The position numbers were made by a program, and so were the translations under genes. A DNA stretch of 39,175 nucleotides from an uncultured Bacteroides sp. GTDB lineage: Bacteria > Bacteroidota > Bacteroidia > Bacteroidales > Bacteroidaceae. Below are positions 1 through 8,163 of the stretch, one piece after another (the stretch's first letter is position 1; the number at the start of each line of letters is the position of its first letter). The DNA lies in contig URCM01000017.1 in the NCBI GenBank assembly GCA_900546355.1, forward strand, positions 1 to 39,175. The letters are read 5' to 3'. The notes beneath the pieces were generated by a model. It did not search any database and was not told the DNA's origin. It saw only the letters and a program-made list of their open reading frames with translations.

Positions 1-52
1 TGCCTCAAAAACTCATCCCAAATCATCGCACGATAAATTCAAAACAGCTTCT
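1..52 (-). repeat. Dispersed extragenic repeat, partial copy D
   Basis: Bases 2-52 are the exact reverse complement of 39096-39146 (51 of 51 bases); base 1 is the first mismatch. It belongs to the family that also has copies at 2988-3160 and 38950-39095, all of which begin with an AG(C/A)CTGTTTTGAA-like word. The copy runs off the window start. No ORF or transposase is attached. Confidence 0.8.
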
Positions 53-135
53 AAACTTGTAGAGGTTTTTGAGATACCTATTTTCCCATAAGAGTTAATT
101 TGCTTAAACCTAACGGGAAAGGGATAATCTAATAA

Positions 136-166
136 TTGATTAGGTTATTCCTTTTCGCTATCTTTG
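136..166 (+). promoter_or_regulatory. Bacteroidota promoter for the TonB-C-like gene
   Basis: TATCTTTG at 159-166 fits the Bacteroides -7 consensus TAnnTTTG. TTG at 136-138 lies 20 bases upstream, in the place of the -33 box. The likely transcription start near 172 gives a short leader before the ATG at 190. Confidence 0.6.
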
Positions 167-189
167 AAGTATTATTAAGATGATAGGTT

Positions 190-1464
190 ATGAAAAAGTT
201 TCTGTTCATATTGCTTTCATGGGTTGTTATAGCCGGGCTTCCTGCCCAGAATAACAACTGTGCGGATATGTCTGCATTGCTGGAAAATAAGATATGGAAA
301 GTGCAATTGCCACAAGACAAGCAATATGCTATGGAAATGGAATTTCGCGATGCCGAATGGAGAAGCGCATTCTTGCAGGGTGGGAAAAGAACTGAAACTC
401 TTTATTCTTATTCTTTATGCGACGATACCATAAAAGTCTTTGAATCAAGGGAAAAATATATTATCCAAGAGCTAACCGACAGCACATTGGTTTTTCAATA
501 TCTGCCCGATACACTGACTATTGGTATTGGTCCTGTCAGATGCATGACTGACAACAGTCAACAAGGACAATGGGAAAATGAAAACCGTTTGGACAGCATT
601 TGGCGCAAAGAGGACATTTGGAATAAAGGTCTTTCTTTCATAGAACAAGATATAGATACGACAGGCATAGAGGCTCCCCGATGGGCTGTTTGGAATAATA
701 ATTTGGAAGATTACTTCACTGCCCGAATGAAATATCCGGCACATCTCTTGGAAAAGAATCAAGCCGGATATTCCACAGTCATGTTCTCCCTTGACACATT
801 GGGACTACCACGAGGTATTAATATCTTGACAACCAAACATAAGGACTTCGACAGAGAGGTTATAAGACTGGTTAAAGAACTCCCCCACTGCCTGCCATGT
901 CGGGACAAGAACGGCAAACGGATGGAATGCCTGTATACGGTATATGTACCGTTTCTGCCGCAACATTACAGAGACAGGGTGAAAGCGGATAGCATTAGGG
1001 AAGAAGAATTGAAACACAGTTTCGTAGAATGGGAAACTGTTTCTTCTTTTCAAGACGGAAAGCCGTGGTCTGCTCAAAACTACATCACCCAACACTTAAA
1101 GTATGACCCTGCATTATTGGGCGATAAACAACAAGTGAAAGGCATCTACACGGTACGGATTAATTCGTATGGAGAAGTGTATGAAGCCAAAGTCCTGCGA
1201 AGCTGTAGCATACAAGATTTGGACAACCAAGTATTGGAAATAATCAGAAAGATGCCACGCTGGACACCCACCATAAATTATTATGGAAAGGGAGAATATC
1301 GGAAATCCGTATGGACTATACCTATTATTTTTAAGAGGAATGGTAGCCTGATTGCCCATACAACTGAAAGTCACCTTGAAACCGGCGTTCCCGTATGCCT
1401 TTATTTTTTTCTTAAACCAATTCAAAACAGTTTCTTATACCCAATATGGTATAATTCAAAATAA
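190..1464 (+). CDS. Secreted protein with two TonB C-terminal-like domains
   Basis: The 424-residue product starts with a signal peptide (about residues 1-19, cut near LPA-Q). Residues 24-120 look like a small lipocalin-like beta domain. Two segments, about 170-256 and 296-383, each follow the TonB-C pattern: YP/YD near the start, a G-x-Y-x-V-x-F/I strand, then a hydrophobic stretch and MP-W or LP-C. Unlike true TonB it has no N-terminal membrane anchor followed by a Pro-rich spanning region, so it is unlikely to energise a receptor in the usual way. The last 40 residues, after IIFKRN, lose the domain pattern and run through a repeat word (1419-1435), so the original stop may have been lost. 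Function unknown; periplasmic or envelope role inferred. It stands alone, with its own promoter. Confidence 0.75.
   Translation: MKKFLFILLSWVVIAGLPAQNNNCADMSALLENKIWKVQLPQDKQYAMEMEFRDAEWRSAFLQGGKRTETLYSYSLCDDTIKVFESREKYIIQELTDSTLVFQYLPDTLTIGIGPVRCMTDNSQQGQWENENRLDSIWRKEDIWNKGLSFIEQDIDTTGIEAPRWAVWNNNLEDYFTARMKYPAHLLEKNQAGYSTVMFSLDTLGLPRGINILTTKHKDFDREVIRLVKELPHCLPCRDKNGKRMECLYTVYVPFLPQHYRDRVKADSIREEELKHSFVEWETVSSFQDGKPWSAQNYITQHLKYDPALLGDKQQVKGIYTVRINSYGEVYEAKVLRSCSIQDLDNQVLEIIRKMPRWTPTINYYGKGEYRKSVWTIPIIFKRNGSLIAHTTESHLETGVPVCLYFFLKPIQNSFLYPIWYNSK
1419..1435 (+). repeat. Short repeat word AATTCAAAACAGTTTCT
   Basis: The 17-base word is shared, with one C/T change, with 36-52 (same strand) and with 13563-13579 and 39096-39112 (opposite strand). 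It forms the outer end of the larger dispersed repeat. Here it lies inside the odd 3' end of the TonB-C-like gene. Confidence 0.6.
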
Positions 1465-1469
1465 TTCAG

Positions 1470-1477
1470 TATATTTG
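1470..1477 (+). promoter_or_regulatory. Possible -7 box of the HipB-like gene
   Basis: TATATTTG fits TAnnTTTG and lies 25 bases upstream of the ATG at 1503. No convincing TTTG is found at the -33 position. The box lies in an AT-rich stretch with imperfect dyad symmetry (GGTATAA ... TTTGTACC, 1449-1482), where an autorepressing HTH protein could bind. Confidence 0.35.
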
Positions 1478-1502
1478 TACCCGGACTGATATAATTTACG
1501 AT

Positions 1503-1760
1503 ATGAATACGTTATCAGCGGCAGTCAAATCGTTACGCAAGCAATTCAATATGACACAGGAGGAGCTTTCCGTCAAGTCAGGTGTTGGACTACGGTTTGT
1601 CCGTAATCTGGAACAAGGAAAATCTACATTACGCCTTGACAAAGTAAATCAATTACTTGATTTCTTCAAAACAAGCTCTTATTTCTCCGTGTCTTTGTGC
1701 CTCTGCGTTCCATACCATAGAAAGAATCACACGGATTTTTTGCATTTCATATCTGATTGA
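1503..1760 (+). pseudogene. HipB-type XRE regulator, truncated at its C-terminus, hipA absent
   Basis: Residues 1-55 form a clear helix-turn-helix of the HipB/Y4mF type: M-T-Q-E-E-L-S at 18-24 opens the first HTH helix, R-F-V-R-N-L-E-Q-G-K follows, and L-R-L-D-K-V-N-Q-L-L-D-F-F closes the fold. After residue 55 the protein switches to 30 residues of unrelated sequence made from a low-complexity 'ccgtgtctttgtgcctctgcgttc' stretch, where homologs carry a few more native residues. HipB partners normally sit directly upstream of the kinase hipA; here the next gene is a methyltransferase. The DNA-binding half looks intact, so a shortened regulator could still be made; the dimerisation tail and the toxin partner are gone. 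I read it as a decayed toxin-antitoxin relic. Confidence 0.7.
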
Positions 1761-1769
1761 CTATAAATC

Positions 1770-2987
1770 ATGGTAAGGATGAAGGAACTTTCAGCAGATA
1801 CACTCGGTTTTATTCAGGCGCATCGGCACGACGATGTGCGCGCATTGGCGCTTCAGGCTCAAAAACATCCTTCCGTGGATATTCCCGAAGCAGTGGTTCA
1901 AATAGCCGGATGGCAGGTAGCGGAGAAGAAAATCCCTTCATGGGCGCAATGTGAAGGAATACGCTACCCGTTCCATTTATCGATGGAGCAATGTTCTTCC
2001 GAAGTCACGGCACGCTACAAAGCATCATTGGCCGAGGGCGAGACGTTTGCCGATTTGACCGGAGGACTGGGCGTAGATTGTTCGTTTATGGCCCGGCGTT
2101 TCCGGAAGGCCGATTACATAGAAAGACAAGAGGCGTTATGCGAATTGGCTGTTCATAACTTTGCTTTGCTTGGCTTGCCCCAAGTCAGGGTACATTGTGC
2201 TGATGGTGTCGGATACCTGCGGCAGATGGAGCCGGTAGATTGGCTGTATCTCGACCCTGCCCGCCGCGACAGCCACGGGGGCAAGACGGTGGATATCGCC
2301 GATTGTGAACCCGACATAGGCAAGCTCGAACCGTTATTGGTAGAGAAAGGAAAACAAGTGATGGTCAAATTGTCTCCCATGCTGGATATCGCCCAGGCTT
2401 TCCGGGCATTGAAATGTATTTCACAGATACACATCGTGGCTGTTAATAACGAGTGCAAAGAGTTGATAATTCTGTTGAAAAAGCCGTTTCTGCATACGGA
2501 ACCAGCAGAAAAAGAGGTTACTATCTGCTGTGAACAGATTGTTGATAACTTGTTGACAACACCCTTTGCCTTTACACTTTCCGAAGAAAGGAATGCCGTG
2601 TGCCAGTATGCCACCCAAGTAGGCACTTACCTTTACGAGCCCGGGGCGGCTTTATTAAAAGGAGGGGCTTATCGTCTGCTCGCTTCCCGTTATGGGGTGA
2701 AAAAGCTGCACCCCAACAGCCATTTGTATACATCAGACGAACAGGTCGGCTTTCCCGGACGCTGTTTCCGGGTAGAGGCCGTATCGGGCTTCGGGAAAAA
2801 AGAGTTGAAAACTTGCCTGCAAGGCATCGGGAAAGCCAACCTTACGATGCGTAACTTCCCTGCTTCGGTAGCGGAATTGCGGAAAAAGCTGAAGCTGAAA
2901 GAGGGAGGAGACGTCTATTTTTTTGCCACGACATTGAAAGATGGAGAGAAGGTGCTCATCCGGTGCATAAAATCAAACAAGGCTTAG
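1770..2987 (+). CDS. PG_1098-type SAM-dependent methyltransferase with THUMP-like tail
   Basis: The 405-residue protein has a Rossmann methyltransferase core: motif I FADLTGGLGVD at about 93-103 binds S-adenosylmethionine, and DWLYLDPARRD (157-167) carries the DP-R motif typical of this family. N-terminal residues 1-85 are helical and fit the ferredoxin-oxidoreductase-like module of PG_1098 from Porphyromonas; the C-terminal part from about 310 (FPGRCFRVEAVSGFGKKELK) fits the THUMP-like domain. Together this points to methylation of an RNA, but the substrate is not known. Two ATGs lie close together (1770 and 1779); the first is taken. The neighbours give no clue. A dispersed repeat starts at the base after its stop codon. 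Confidence 0.85.
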   Translation: MVRMKELSADTLGFIQAHRHDDVRALALQAQKHPSVDIPEAVVQIAGWQVAEKKIPSWAQCEGIRYPFHLSMEQCSSEVTARYKASLAEGETFADLTGGLGVDCSFMARRFRKADYIERQEALCELAVHNFALLGLPQVRVHCADGVGYLRQMEPVDWLYLDPARRDSHGGKTVDIADCEPDIGKLEPLLVEKGKQVMVKLSPMLDIAQAFRALKCISQIHIVAVNNECKELIILLKKPFLHTEPAEKEVTICCEQIVDNLLTTPFAFTLSEERNAVCQYATQVGTYLYEPGAALLKGGAYRLLASRYGVKKLHPNSHLYTSDEQVGFPGRCFRVEAVSGFGKKELKTCLQGIGKANLTMRNFPASVAELRKKLKLKEGGDVYFFATTLKDGEKVLIRCIKSNKA

Positions 2988-3160
2988 AGCCTGTTCAAAC
3001 TTTGCTCAGGTTTATTTTGAGAATTGTTTTCGAGGATGTTTTTCTGACTTTATGAGGAAGGTAGCGGGCTATCTGACGAATAAAATCGGGGAAACAGACC
3101 GGAAACAAACTCAAAAGGACCTGATATAATATTACTTTATTGGAAAATACAAAACAGGTT
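2988..3160 (+). repeat. Dispersed extragenic repeat, copy A
   Basis: About 170 bases, from AGCCTGTTC to AAAACAGG. It aligns with 38950-39095 through the shared words GAATTGTTTTCGA, ATGTTTTTCTGA, TTTATGAGG and TGGAAAAT. It begins one base after the stop of the methyltransferase gene and carries no believable ORF. Confidence 0.8.
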
Positions 3161-3340
3161 TCTGGATTCCGTAGAATAACCCACGCAAAGACGGGAGTCC
3201 CTGCAAGCAACTTGCCCAAATGCAAACATTCAAATTACATTATCCCGAATGATGCCTATGTGAAGGCAAAAAACGGAACGGATGAGGTGTCATTAAAATG
3301 TCACGAGCTGTTCACCCGAACGTAGTTAGGGCGTAGTGCG

Positions 3341-3366
3341 TTTGAAACGTACCCGATTTAATTTTG
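3341..3366 (+). promoter_or_regulatory. Possible promoter of the phosphodiester locus
   Basis: TAATTTTG (3359-3366) fits TAnnTTTG and lies 28 bases before the ATG at 3395. A TTTG at 3341-3344 is upstream, but the gap of 14 bases is shorter than the usual 18-21, so the -33 box is doubtful. Confidence 0.4.
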
Positions 3367-3394
3367 CTGCCGAAAAGATAAAAACTTTACGCAG

Positions 3395-6300
3395 ATGAAA
3401 TTAAATTATTTAAAACGTATTGGCACGTCGCTGTTGTTACTGATTATAACAATAGGGGCTTATGGGCAAGGTTCAAGGCTTGTCGTAAAAGGAAAGGTCG
3501 TAACAGAGAATCAGGAGCCGATTATCGGAGCGACAATTCTGGAAAAAGATACCAAAAACGGGACGGTATCTGATGTGGATGGGAATTTTTCGTTGGCCGT
3601 AAGCGACCAATCTCATACACTTGAAGTTTCTTATATCGGATATAAGCCGAAATCAGTCAAATCACAAAAAGAGCTGGTTGTTGTATTAAAGGAAGACCAA
3701 CATTTACTAAATGAAGTTGTGGTGACGGCTTTAGGTATCAGCCGTGAAGCGAAATCTTTAGGTTATTCGGTAGAAAAGGTCAGTGGCGACAAGATTACCG
3801 GATCGCATGAAAGCAATTTCCTCAATTCGTTGAGCAACCGGGTAGCCGGCGTGCAGATTACAAGTTCGTCGGGTGGAATCGGTGCTTCTTCTTCTATCCA
3901 GATACGTGGGCAGAATTTCGTAGGAGGATATAACTACAATAATTCACCTTTGTTTGTTGTCGACGGCGTGCCCATCAGCAATAATAACGAACAATCCACC
4001 CGCAGTTTCACCGGACGCCAGGATTACAACAATCCTAATTTTACTTCCGGAGAAGCAGAAGTAGACTACGGAAATGCCGCTGCCGAAATCAACCAAGAAG
4101 ACATTGAGAGCATTTCGGTTTTGAAAGGCCCCAATGCCGCTGCCTTGTATGGTGCGCGTGCTGCCAACGGTGTTGTGTTAATCACAACAAAATCGGGGAA
4201 AGACAAAAAAGGATTCGGCGTTTCGTTTAGTTCGACTACTTCTTTTGAGACCGCATTGCGTTTGCCAGAGTTCCAGAATCAATTCGGACAAGGCTCTAAT
4301 GGACAATACGCATACGTAGACGGTGCCGGAGCCGGAACCAATGACAATATGGTTGAAAACTGGGGACCTGCCATGAACGGACAGCTTATTCCTCAATTCG
4401 ATTCACCTTTGGCTGCCGACGGAAGCCGTGTTGCCACTCCGTTTGTATCGCATGGCAATCAGCTGAAAGATTTTCTGCAGACTGGATACAACCTGTCGAA
4501 TACGATTTCATTATCGAACTCAAATGACAAACTGAATTACCGTTTTTCTTATACAAACAATATCCAGAAAGGTATTGTCCCGAACACAGACATGAGACGG
4601 AACACCATCGGGCTGACCGCCGGATATCAGATTATTCCGCAAGTAAGAGCAGATGTTACTATCAATTATGTACACAGCGAAAGCGACAACCGTGCAAGTA
4701 CAGGTGCAAAAAACACGGACAACATCATGCGCATCTTCCTGTATATGCCTCGCAACATCAGTCTGAATTCGTTGAAGCAACAATGGAGAAACGGCGAGGT
4801 GAATACGGCGCAGAATACTCCTTACGGAGATGAGACAAGCACTTCTCTGAACAATCCGTATTTCGTGGTTTATAATAATCTGAATGGGAATACCCGCGAC
4901 CGTGTGTATGGTAACATAAAACTGAAATACGACATCATTCCGGGGCTGACATTGCAATTACGGTCGGGGCTGGACGTATACAACGACAAACGTACCATGC
5001 AACATGCCGCTACTTCGGAGTCGTTCTTTAACGGTTACTATCAGGAAGATGATGTATCATTCCTTGAAATGAACAACGATTTTCTCTTGACTTATAATCT
5101 GCCTTCCGATGCAGTAAACGATTTTGGCTTTTCGGCATCTTTGGGTGGAAACATGATGCATCAGACCTCCAAACGCCTGGGGGTGATAGCTCCCGAGCTG
5201 ACAATCCCCGGCGTATATAATATCACCAATAATGCGGTGGCACTGATCGGTGGCAATACGTTGACAGAAAAGAAAGTGAACAGTTTGTATGGTACTGCCC
5301 AATTCAGTTACCTGAACAGTATTTTTCTGGATTTGACAGGACGTAACGACTGGTCGAGTGCATTGCCCAAACAAAACAATTCTTATTTTTACCCTTCTGC
5401 TTCGTTAAGCATCATCCTGACAGATTTGCTCCACATTCAAAGCGACTGGTTGTCGTTTGTCAAAGTCCGTGCAAGCTCGTCAATGGTGCGCCGCGACCTG
5501 GAACCGTATCAGACAGCATCCAATTTCATCATATCGCAAGGATGGGGAGGAAACTCACAGGCTACCGCCAACAACAATTATCCCAATCCGGACATCAAGC
5601 CCGAAAAGGTAGTTTCGTATGAGTTCGGAGGCGACTTGCGTTTCTTCAAGAACCGCTTGAGCGCTGACTTCACTTACTACAAAAGCATTACAACCGACCT
5701 GATTATTCCGGTCACACTGAATCCATCGGCAGGCTACGATACCAAGCTGATGAATGTAGGGAAAATGACAAACCACGGTATTGAATTGGCCTTGAATGCC
5801 ACTCCGGTCAGAACACGTGACTGGGACTGGAATGTGAACTTTAACATAGCGAAGAATGTGAACAAAGTGGTAAGCCTTGCCGAAGACAAAGGCGTGTCGC
5901 GCATCCGCCAGATTGAGCGCTGGGCATCGTTAGAGCTTCGCACGGAGAATACCAAAGGCGACGGTTCGTACGGCTCGCTGTATGGCGATTACTTGGTATA
6001 CAAAGACGGACAGTTGCAGTTGAAAAACGGTTTGCCTGTAGAAGAGAACGGCGACTGGGGCTATTTAGGCAATGTGAACCCGGACTATAGCGGCGGTTTC
6101 GGCACCGACATACGTTACAAGAACTTTTCGTTGAGTGCCTTGTTCGGTTTCCAGCATGGAGGCGTGGTCTATTCCCGCACATACATTGAAGGTATGCGTG
6201 CCGGTACATTGGCAGAGTCGGTAGCCTTGCGCGACGAAAACGGAGCCGGCACCATCATAGCCGATGGCATCGATGTGGACACGGGCGAAAAGAATACGAT

Positions 6301-6604
6301 AGCCGTACCCGTCAGAGAATACGTACGAGCTTATTACGACAACGACAAAATCGCCACTTTTGACGCTTCTTATCTGAAACTGCGCGAACTGAAACTGGCT
6401 TATTCCTTGCCCACATCCATACTGAAAGGGACTCCGTTCAAACGAGTGACTGTCTCCGCTTTCGGACGTAACCTGTTCCTATGGACCAAAGTTCCTAATA
6501 TCGACCCGGAAGTAGCTTCGTATGACGGGCAGCTGAAAGGCATCGAAACCATGTCGTTACCATCCACACGCAGTTTCGGGTTTAATGTCAATGTTTCATT
6601 GTAA
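3395..6604 (+). CDS. SusC/RagA-type TonB-dependent outer-membrane transporter
   Basis: The 1069-residue protein has a signal peptide (1-25, ends AYGQ), a CarboxypepD_reg-like domain (about 30-105, with GKV-x-x-E-x-x-x-PIIGATI and DVDGNFSL), a TonB-box-like LNEVVVTALGI, and a plug domain with N-R-V-A-G-V-Q and the SusC hallmark S-V-L-K-G-x-N-A-A-A-L-Y-G-A-R-A-A-N-G-V. The rest is the 22-strand barrel type and ends in an aromatic/hydrophobic strand (FGFNVNVSL). It would import a substrate captured by the SusD-like lipoprotein encoded 17 bases downstream. The third gene is a phosphodiesterase-phosphatase rather than a glycoside hydrolase, so the cargo is more likely a phosphorylated compound or its headgroup than a plain glycan; that is inference. 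Confidence 0.95.
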   Translation: MKLNYLKRIGTSLLLLIITIGAYGQGSRLVVKGKVVTENQEPIIGATILEKDTKNGTVSDVDGNFSLAVSDQSHTLEVSYIGYKPKSVKSQKELVVVLKEDQHLLNEVVVTALGISREAKSLGYSVEKVSGDKITGSHESNFLNSLSNRVAGVQITSSSGGIGASSSIQIRGQNFVGGYNYNNSPLFVVDGVPISNNNEQSTRSFTGRQDYNNPNFTSGEAEVDYGNAAAEINQEDIESISVLKGPNAAALYGARAANGVVLITTKSGKDKKGFGVSFSSTTSFETALRLPEFQNQFGQGSNGQYAYVDGAGAGTNDNMVENWGPAMNGQLIPQFDSPLAADGSRVATPFVSHGNQLKDFLQTGYNLSNTISLSNSNDKLNYRFSYTNNIQKGIVPNTDMRRNTIGLTAGYQIIPQVRADVTINYVHSESDNRASTGAKNTDNIMRIFLYMPRNISLNSLKQQWRNGEVNTAQNTPYGDETSTSLNNPYFVVYNNLNGNTRDRVYGNIKLKYDIIPGLTLQLRSGLDVYNDKRTMQHAATSESFFNGYYQEDDVSFLEMNNDFLLTYNLPSDAVNDFGFSASLGGNMMHQTSKRLGVIAPELTIPGVYNITNNAVALIGGNTLTEKKVNSLYGTAQFSYLNSIFLDLTGRNDWSSALPKQNNSYFYPSASLSIILTDLLHIQSDWLSFVKVRASSSMVRRDLEPYQTASNFIISQGWGGNSQATANNNYPNPDIKPEKVVSYEFGGDLRFFKNRLSADFTYYKSITTDLIIPVTLNPSAGYDTKLMNVGKMTNHGIELALNATPVRTRDWDWNVNFNIAKNVNKVVSLAEDKGVSRIRQIERWASLELRTENTKGDGSYGSLYGDYLVYKDGQLQLKNGLPVEENGDWGYLGNVNPDYSGGFGTDIRYKNFSLSALFGFQHGGVVYSRTYIEGMRAGTLAESVALRDENGAGTIIADGIDVDTGEKNTIAVPVREYVRAYYDNDKIATFDASYLKLRELKLAYSLPTSILKGTPFKRVTVSAFGRNLFLWTKVPNIDPEVASYDGQLKGIETMSLPSTRSFGFNVNVSL

Positions 6605-6621
6605 TCTAAAAAAACAGTATT

Positions 6622-8139
6622 ATGAAATTCAGAATAAACACTTTATTGTTCGCTTCACTGCTTGCCGGAATGTCGTCATGCAGCGATTTCGAAGAAATCA
6701 ACATCAATCCCAACAATCCGCATACTGTAACAGCCGACCTGCTGCTGCCTACTATCATCAGCACTACCGCCTCTGCCGTGACAAGCAACGGGGGCGGAGC
6801 TGCCGGCCAGTTTATCCAGCACTTGAACTATACCGGAGGGAATAATGAGAGCTATGGACGTTTCAACATAACAGGAGCTTCTTTCCGTGAACAATGGAAC
6901 GGACCGATGCGCAACATGAAAGACATTAACCAGGTGCTGAAGATTGCGGAAACTTCCGGTCAGCCCGAATACCGGGCGGTAGGATTAATCTGCAAGGTAC
7001 ACGTCTTGCAATTGATGACTGATACGTATGGGGATATTCCTTACGATGAGGCAGGAAGAGCGGACGAAACAGGATTGGAATTTCCACATTTCGAGCATCA
7101 GCAAGATGTTTACAAAAAGATGGTGGACGACTTGGAAACCGCCAACCAGCTGCTGAAAGGATTAAGCCCGGACGTAACAATCAAGAACGACATTTTATAT
7201 GACGGGGATTTGGTGAAATGGAGGAAACTTGCCAACACACTGAAAGTACGCATCCTGATGCGCGAATCGGCAAAAGTGGATGTCTCCGCGCAAATTGCCG
7301 AGATTTTCAACAACCCAGGCGAATATCCGGTTTTCGAATCACTGGACGACCAGGCGACTTTAGTTTATAACAATACGACCGATTTGTACCAATGGTATAT
7401 ACAAGAACGGAATTTGCCGAGCGATGGCTCAGGGGTTCTGTTCGGTGAAGAACTGCGGGTGAGCGAAGCGATGGTCGACTCATTACAACAGAAAGCCGAT
7501 CCGCGCCTGACGCTGTATGCGGCACCTACCAAAAATTCTTTTGAAGCCAACAAGGCAGATGCTGCACAACCGCTCGTCTATCGGGGGCAACCGGCGGGTT
7601 TGAGTGTAGAAGAACAAAACCAAATAGACAAAAACGACTATTCGGTCTTGAGCCGTGTCATCCGTAGTGAAAACCGGGCTTTCCTGGTTACTTATGCAGA
7701 ACTGTTGCTGTTGAAAGCCGAAGCTGCAGTACGTGGCATGACTACCGATGATGCAGCCAGTCTGTATACGCAAGGAGTAAGGGCTTCTATCGAAAAATGG
7801 GGATTGGTAGCGGCAGAAGACATCGACCGTTTCCTGATGCGTGGGGATATGCGCTTGTCGGCAAACAATCAGACGGCACTTTTGCAGATAGGGACACAAA
7901 TGTGGATTGACAGCTTCCTGAACGGATACGAAGCCTTCGCCAACTGGCGTCGCACCGGCTGTCCGCAGCTGTATGTCGGTCCTTCCATATTGAGCGATAT
8001 CCCGGTTCGTTACATCTATTCAGATAATGAGCAGAATAATCCGAACCTGATCAGTTGGACAAATGAACAATACGGGCGCATGGTCAACGAGAACGATATG
8101 GTTTGGTTCCAGCCTCAGCAATGGGAATGTCATCGGTGA
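6622..8139 (+). CDS. SusD/RagB lipoprotein of the SusD-like_2 type
   Basis: The 505-residue lipoprotein has a lipobox ending at Cys20 (GMSSC), followed by S-D-F-E-E-I-N-I-N-P-N-N-P. The I-N-x-N-P-N-N/D-P start and T-A-D-L-L-L-P-T-I-I motif are typical of the SusD-like_2 branch (PF12771), which differs from the classic starch/xylan SusD branch used by the other two SusD proteins in this window. The tetratricopeptide-like helices W-R-K-L-A-N-T-L-K-V-R-I-L-M-R and A-E-L-L-L-L-K-A-E-A are visible. It would form the lid of the SusC encoded upstream and give ligand specificity at the cell surface. The three genes from 3395 to 10035 are spaced by 17 and 24 bases and are probably one transcript. Confidence 0.93.
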   Translation: MKFRINTLLFASLLAGMSSCSDFEEININPNNPHTVTADLLLPTIISTTASAVTSNGGGAAGQFIQHLNYTGGNNESYGRFNITGASFREQWNGPMRNMKDINQVLKIAETSGQPEYRAVGLICKVHVLQLMTDTYGDIPYDEAGRADETGLEFPHFEHQQDVYKKMVDDLETANQLLKGLSPDVTIKNDILYDGDLVKWRKLANTLKVRILMRESAKVDVSAQIAEIFNNPGEYPVFESLDDQATLVYNNTTDLYQWYIQERNLPSDGSGVLFGEELRVSEAMVDSLQQKADPRLTLYAAPTKNSFEANKADAAQPLVYRGQPAGLSVEEQNQIDKNDYSVLSRVIRSENRAFLVTYAELLLLKAEAAVRGMTTDDAASLYTQGVRASIEKWGLVAAEDIDRFLMRGDMRLSANNQTALLQIGTQMWIDSFLNGYEAFANWRRTGCPQLYVGPSILSDIPVRYIYSDNEQNNPNLISWTNEQYGRMVNENDMVWFQPQQWECHR

Positions 8140-8163
8140 TAATTACTTAAACAATTTGGAAAC

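Larger units (their letters stand above)
2988..3394. other. Intergenic region: repeat copy A plus susC leader
   Basis: The left part is the repeat described above. The right part (3161-3394) has no gene and leads into the SusC gene at 3395. The small ORFs here have no family resemblance and are discounted. Confidence 0.7.

Noticed and set aside
2153..2626. 157-codon minus-strand frame inside the methyltransferase gene
   Set aside because: Opposite-strand shadow of a well supported gene; no family resemblance.
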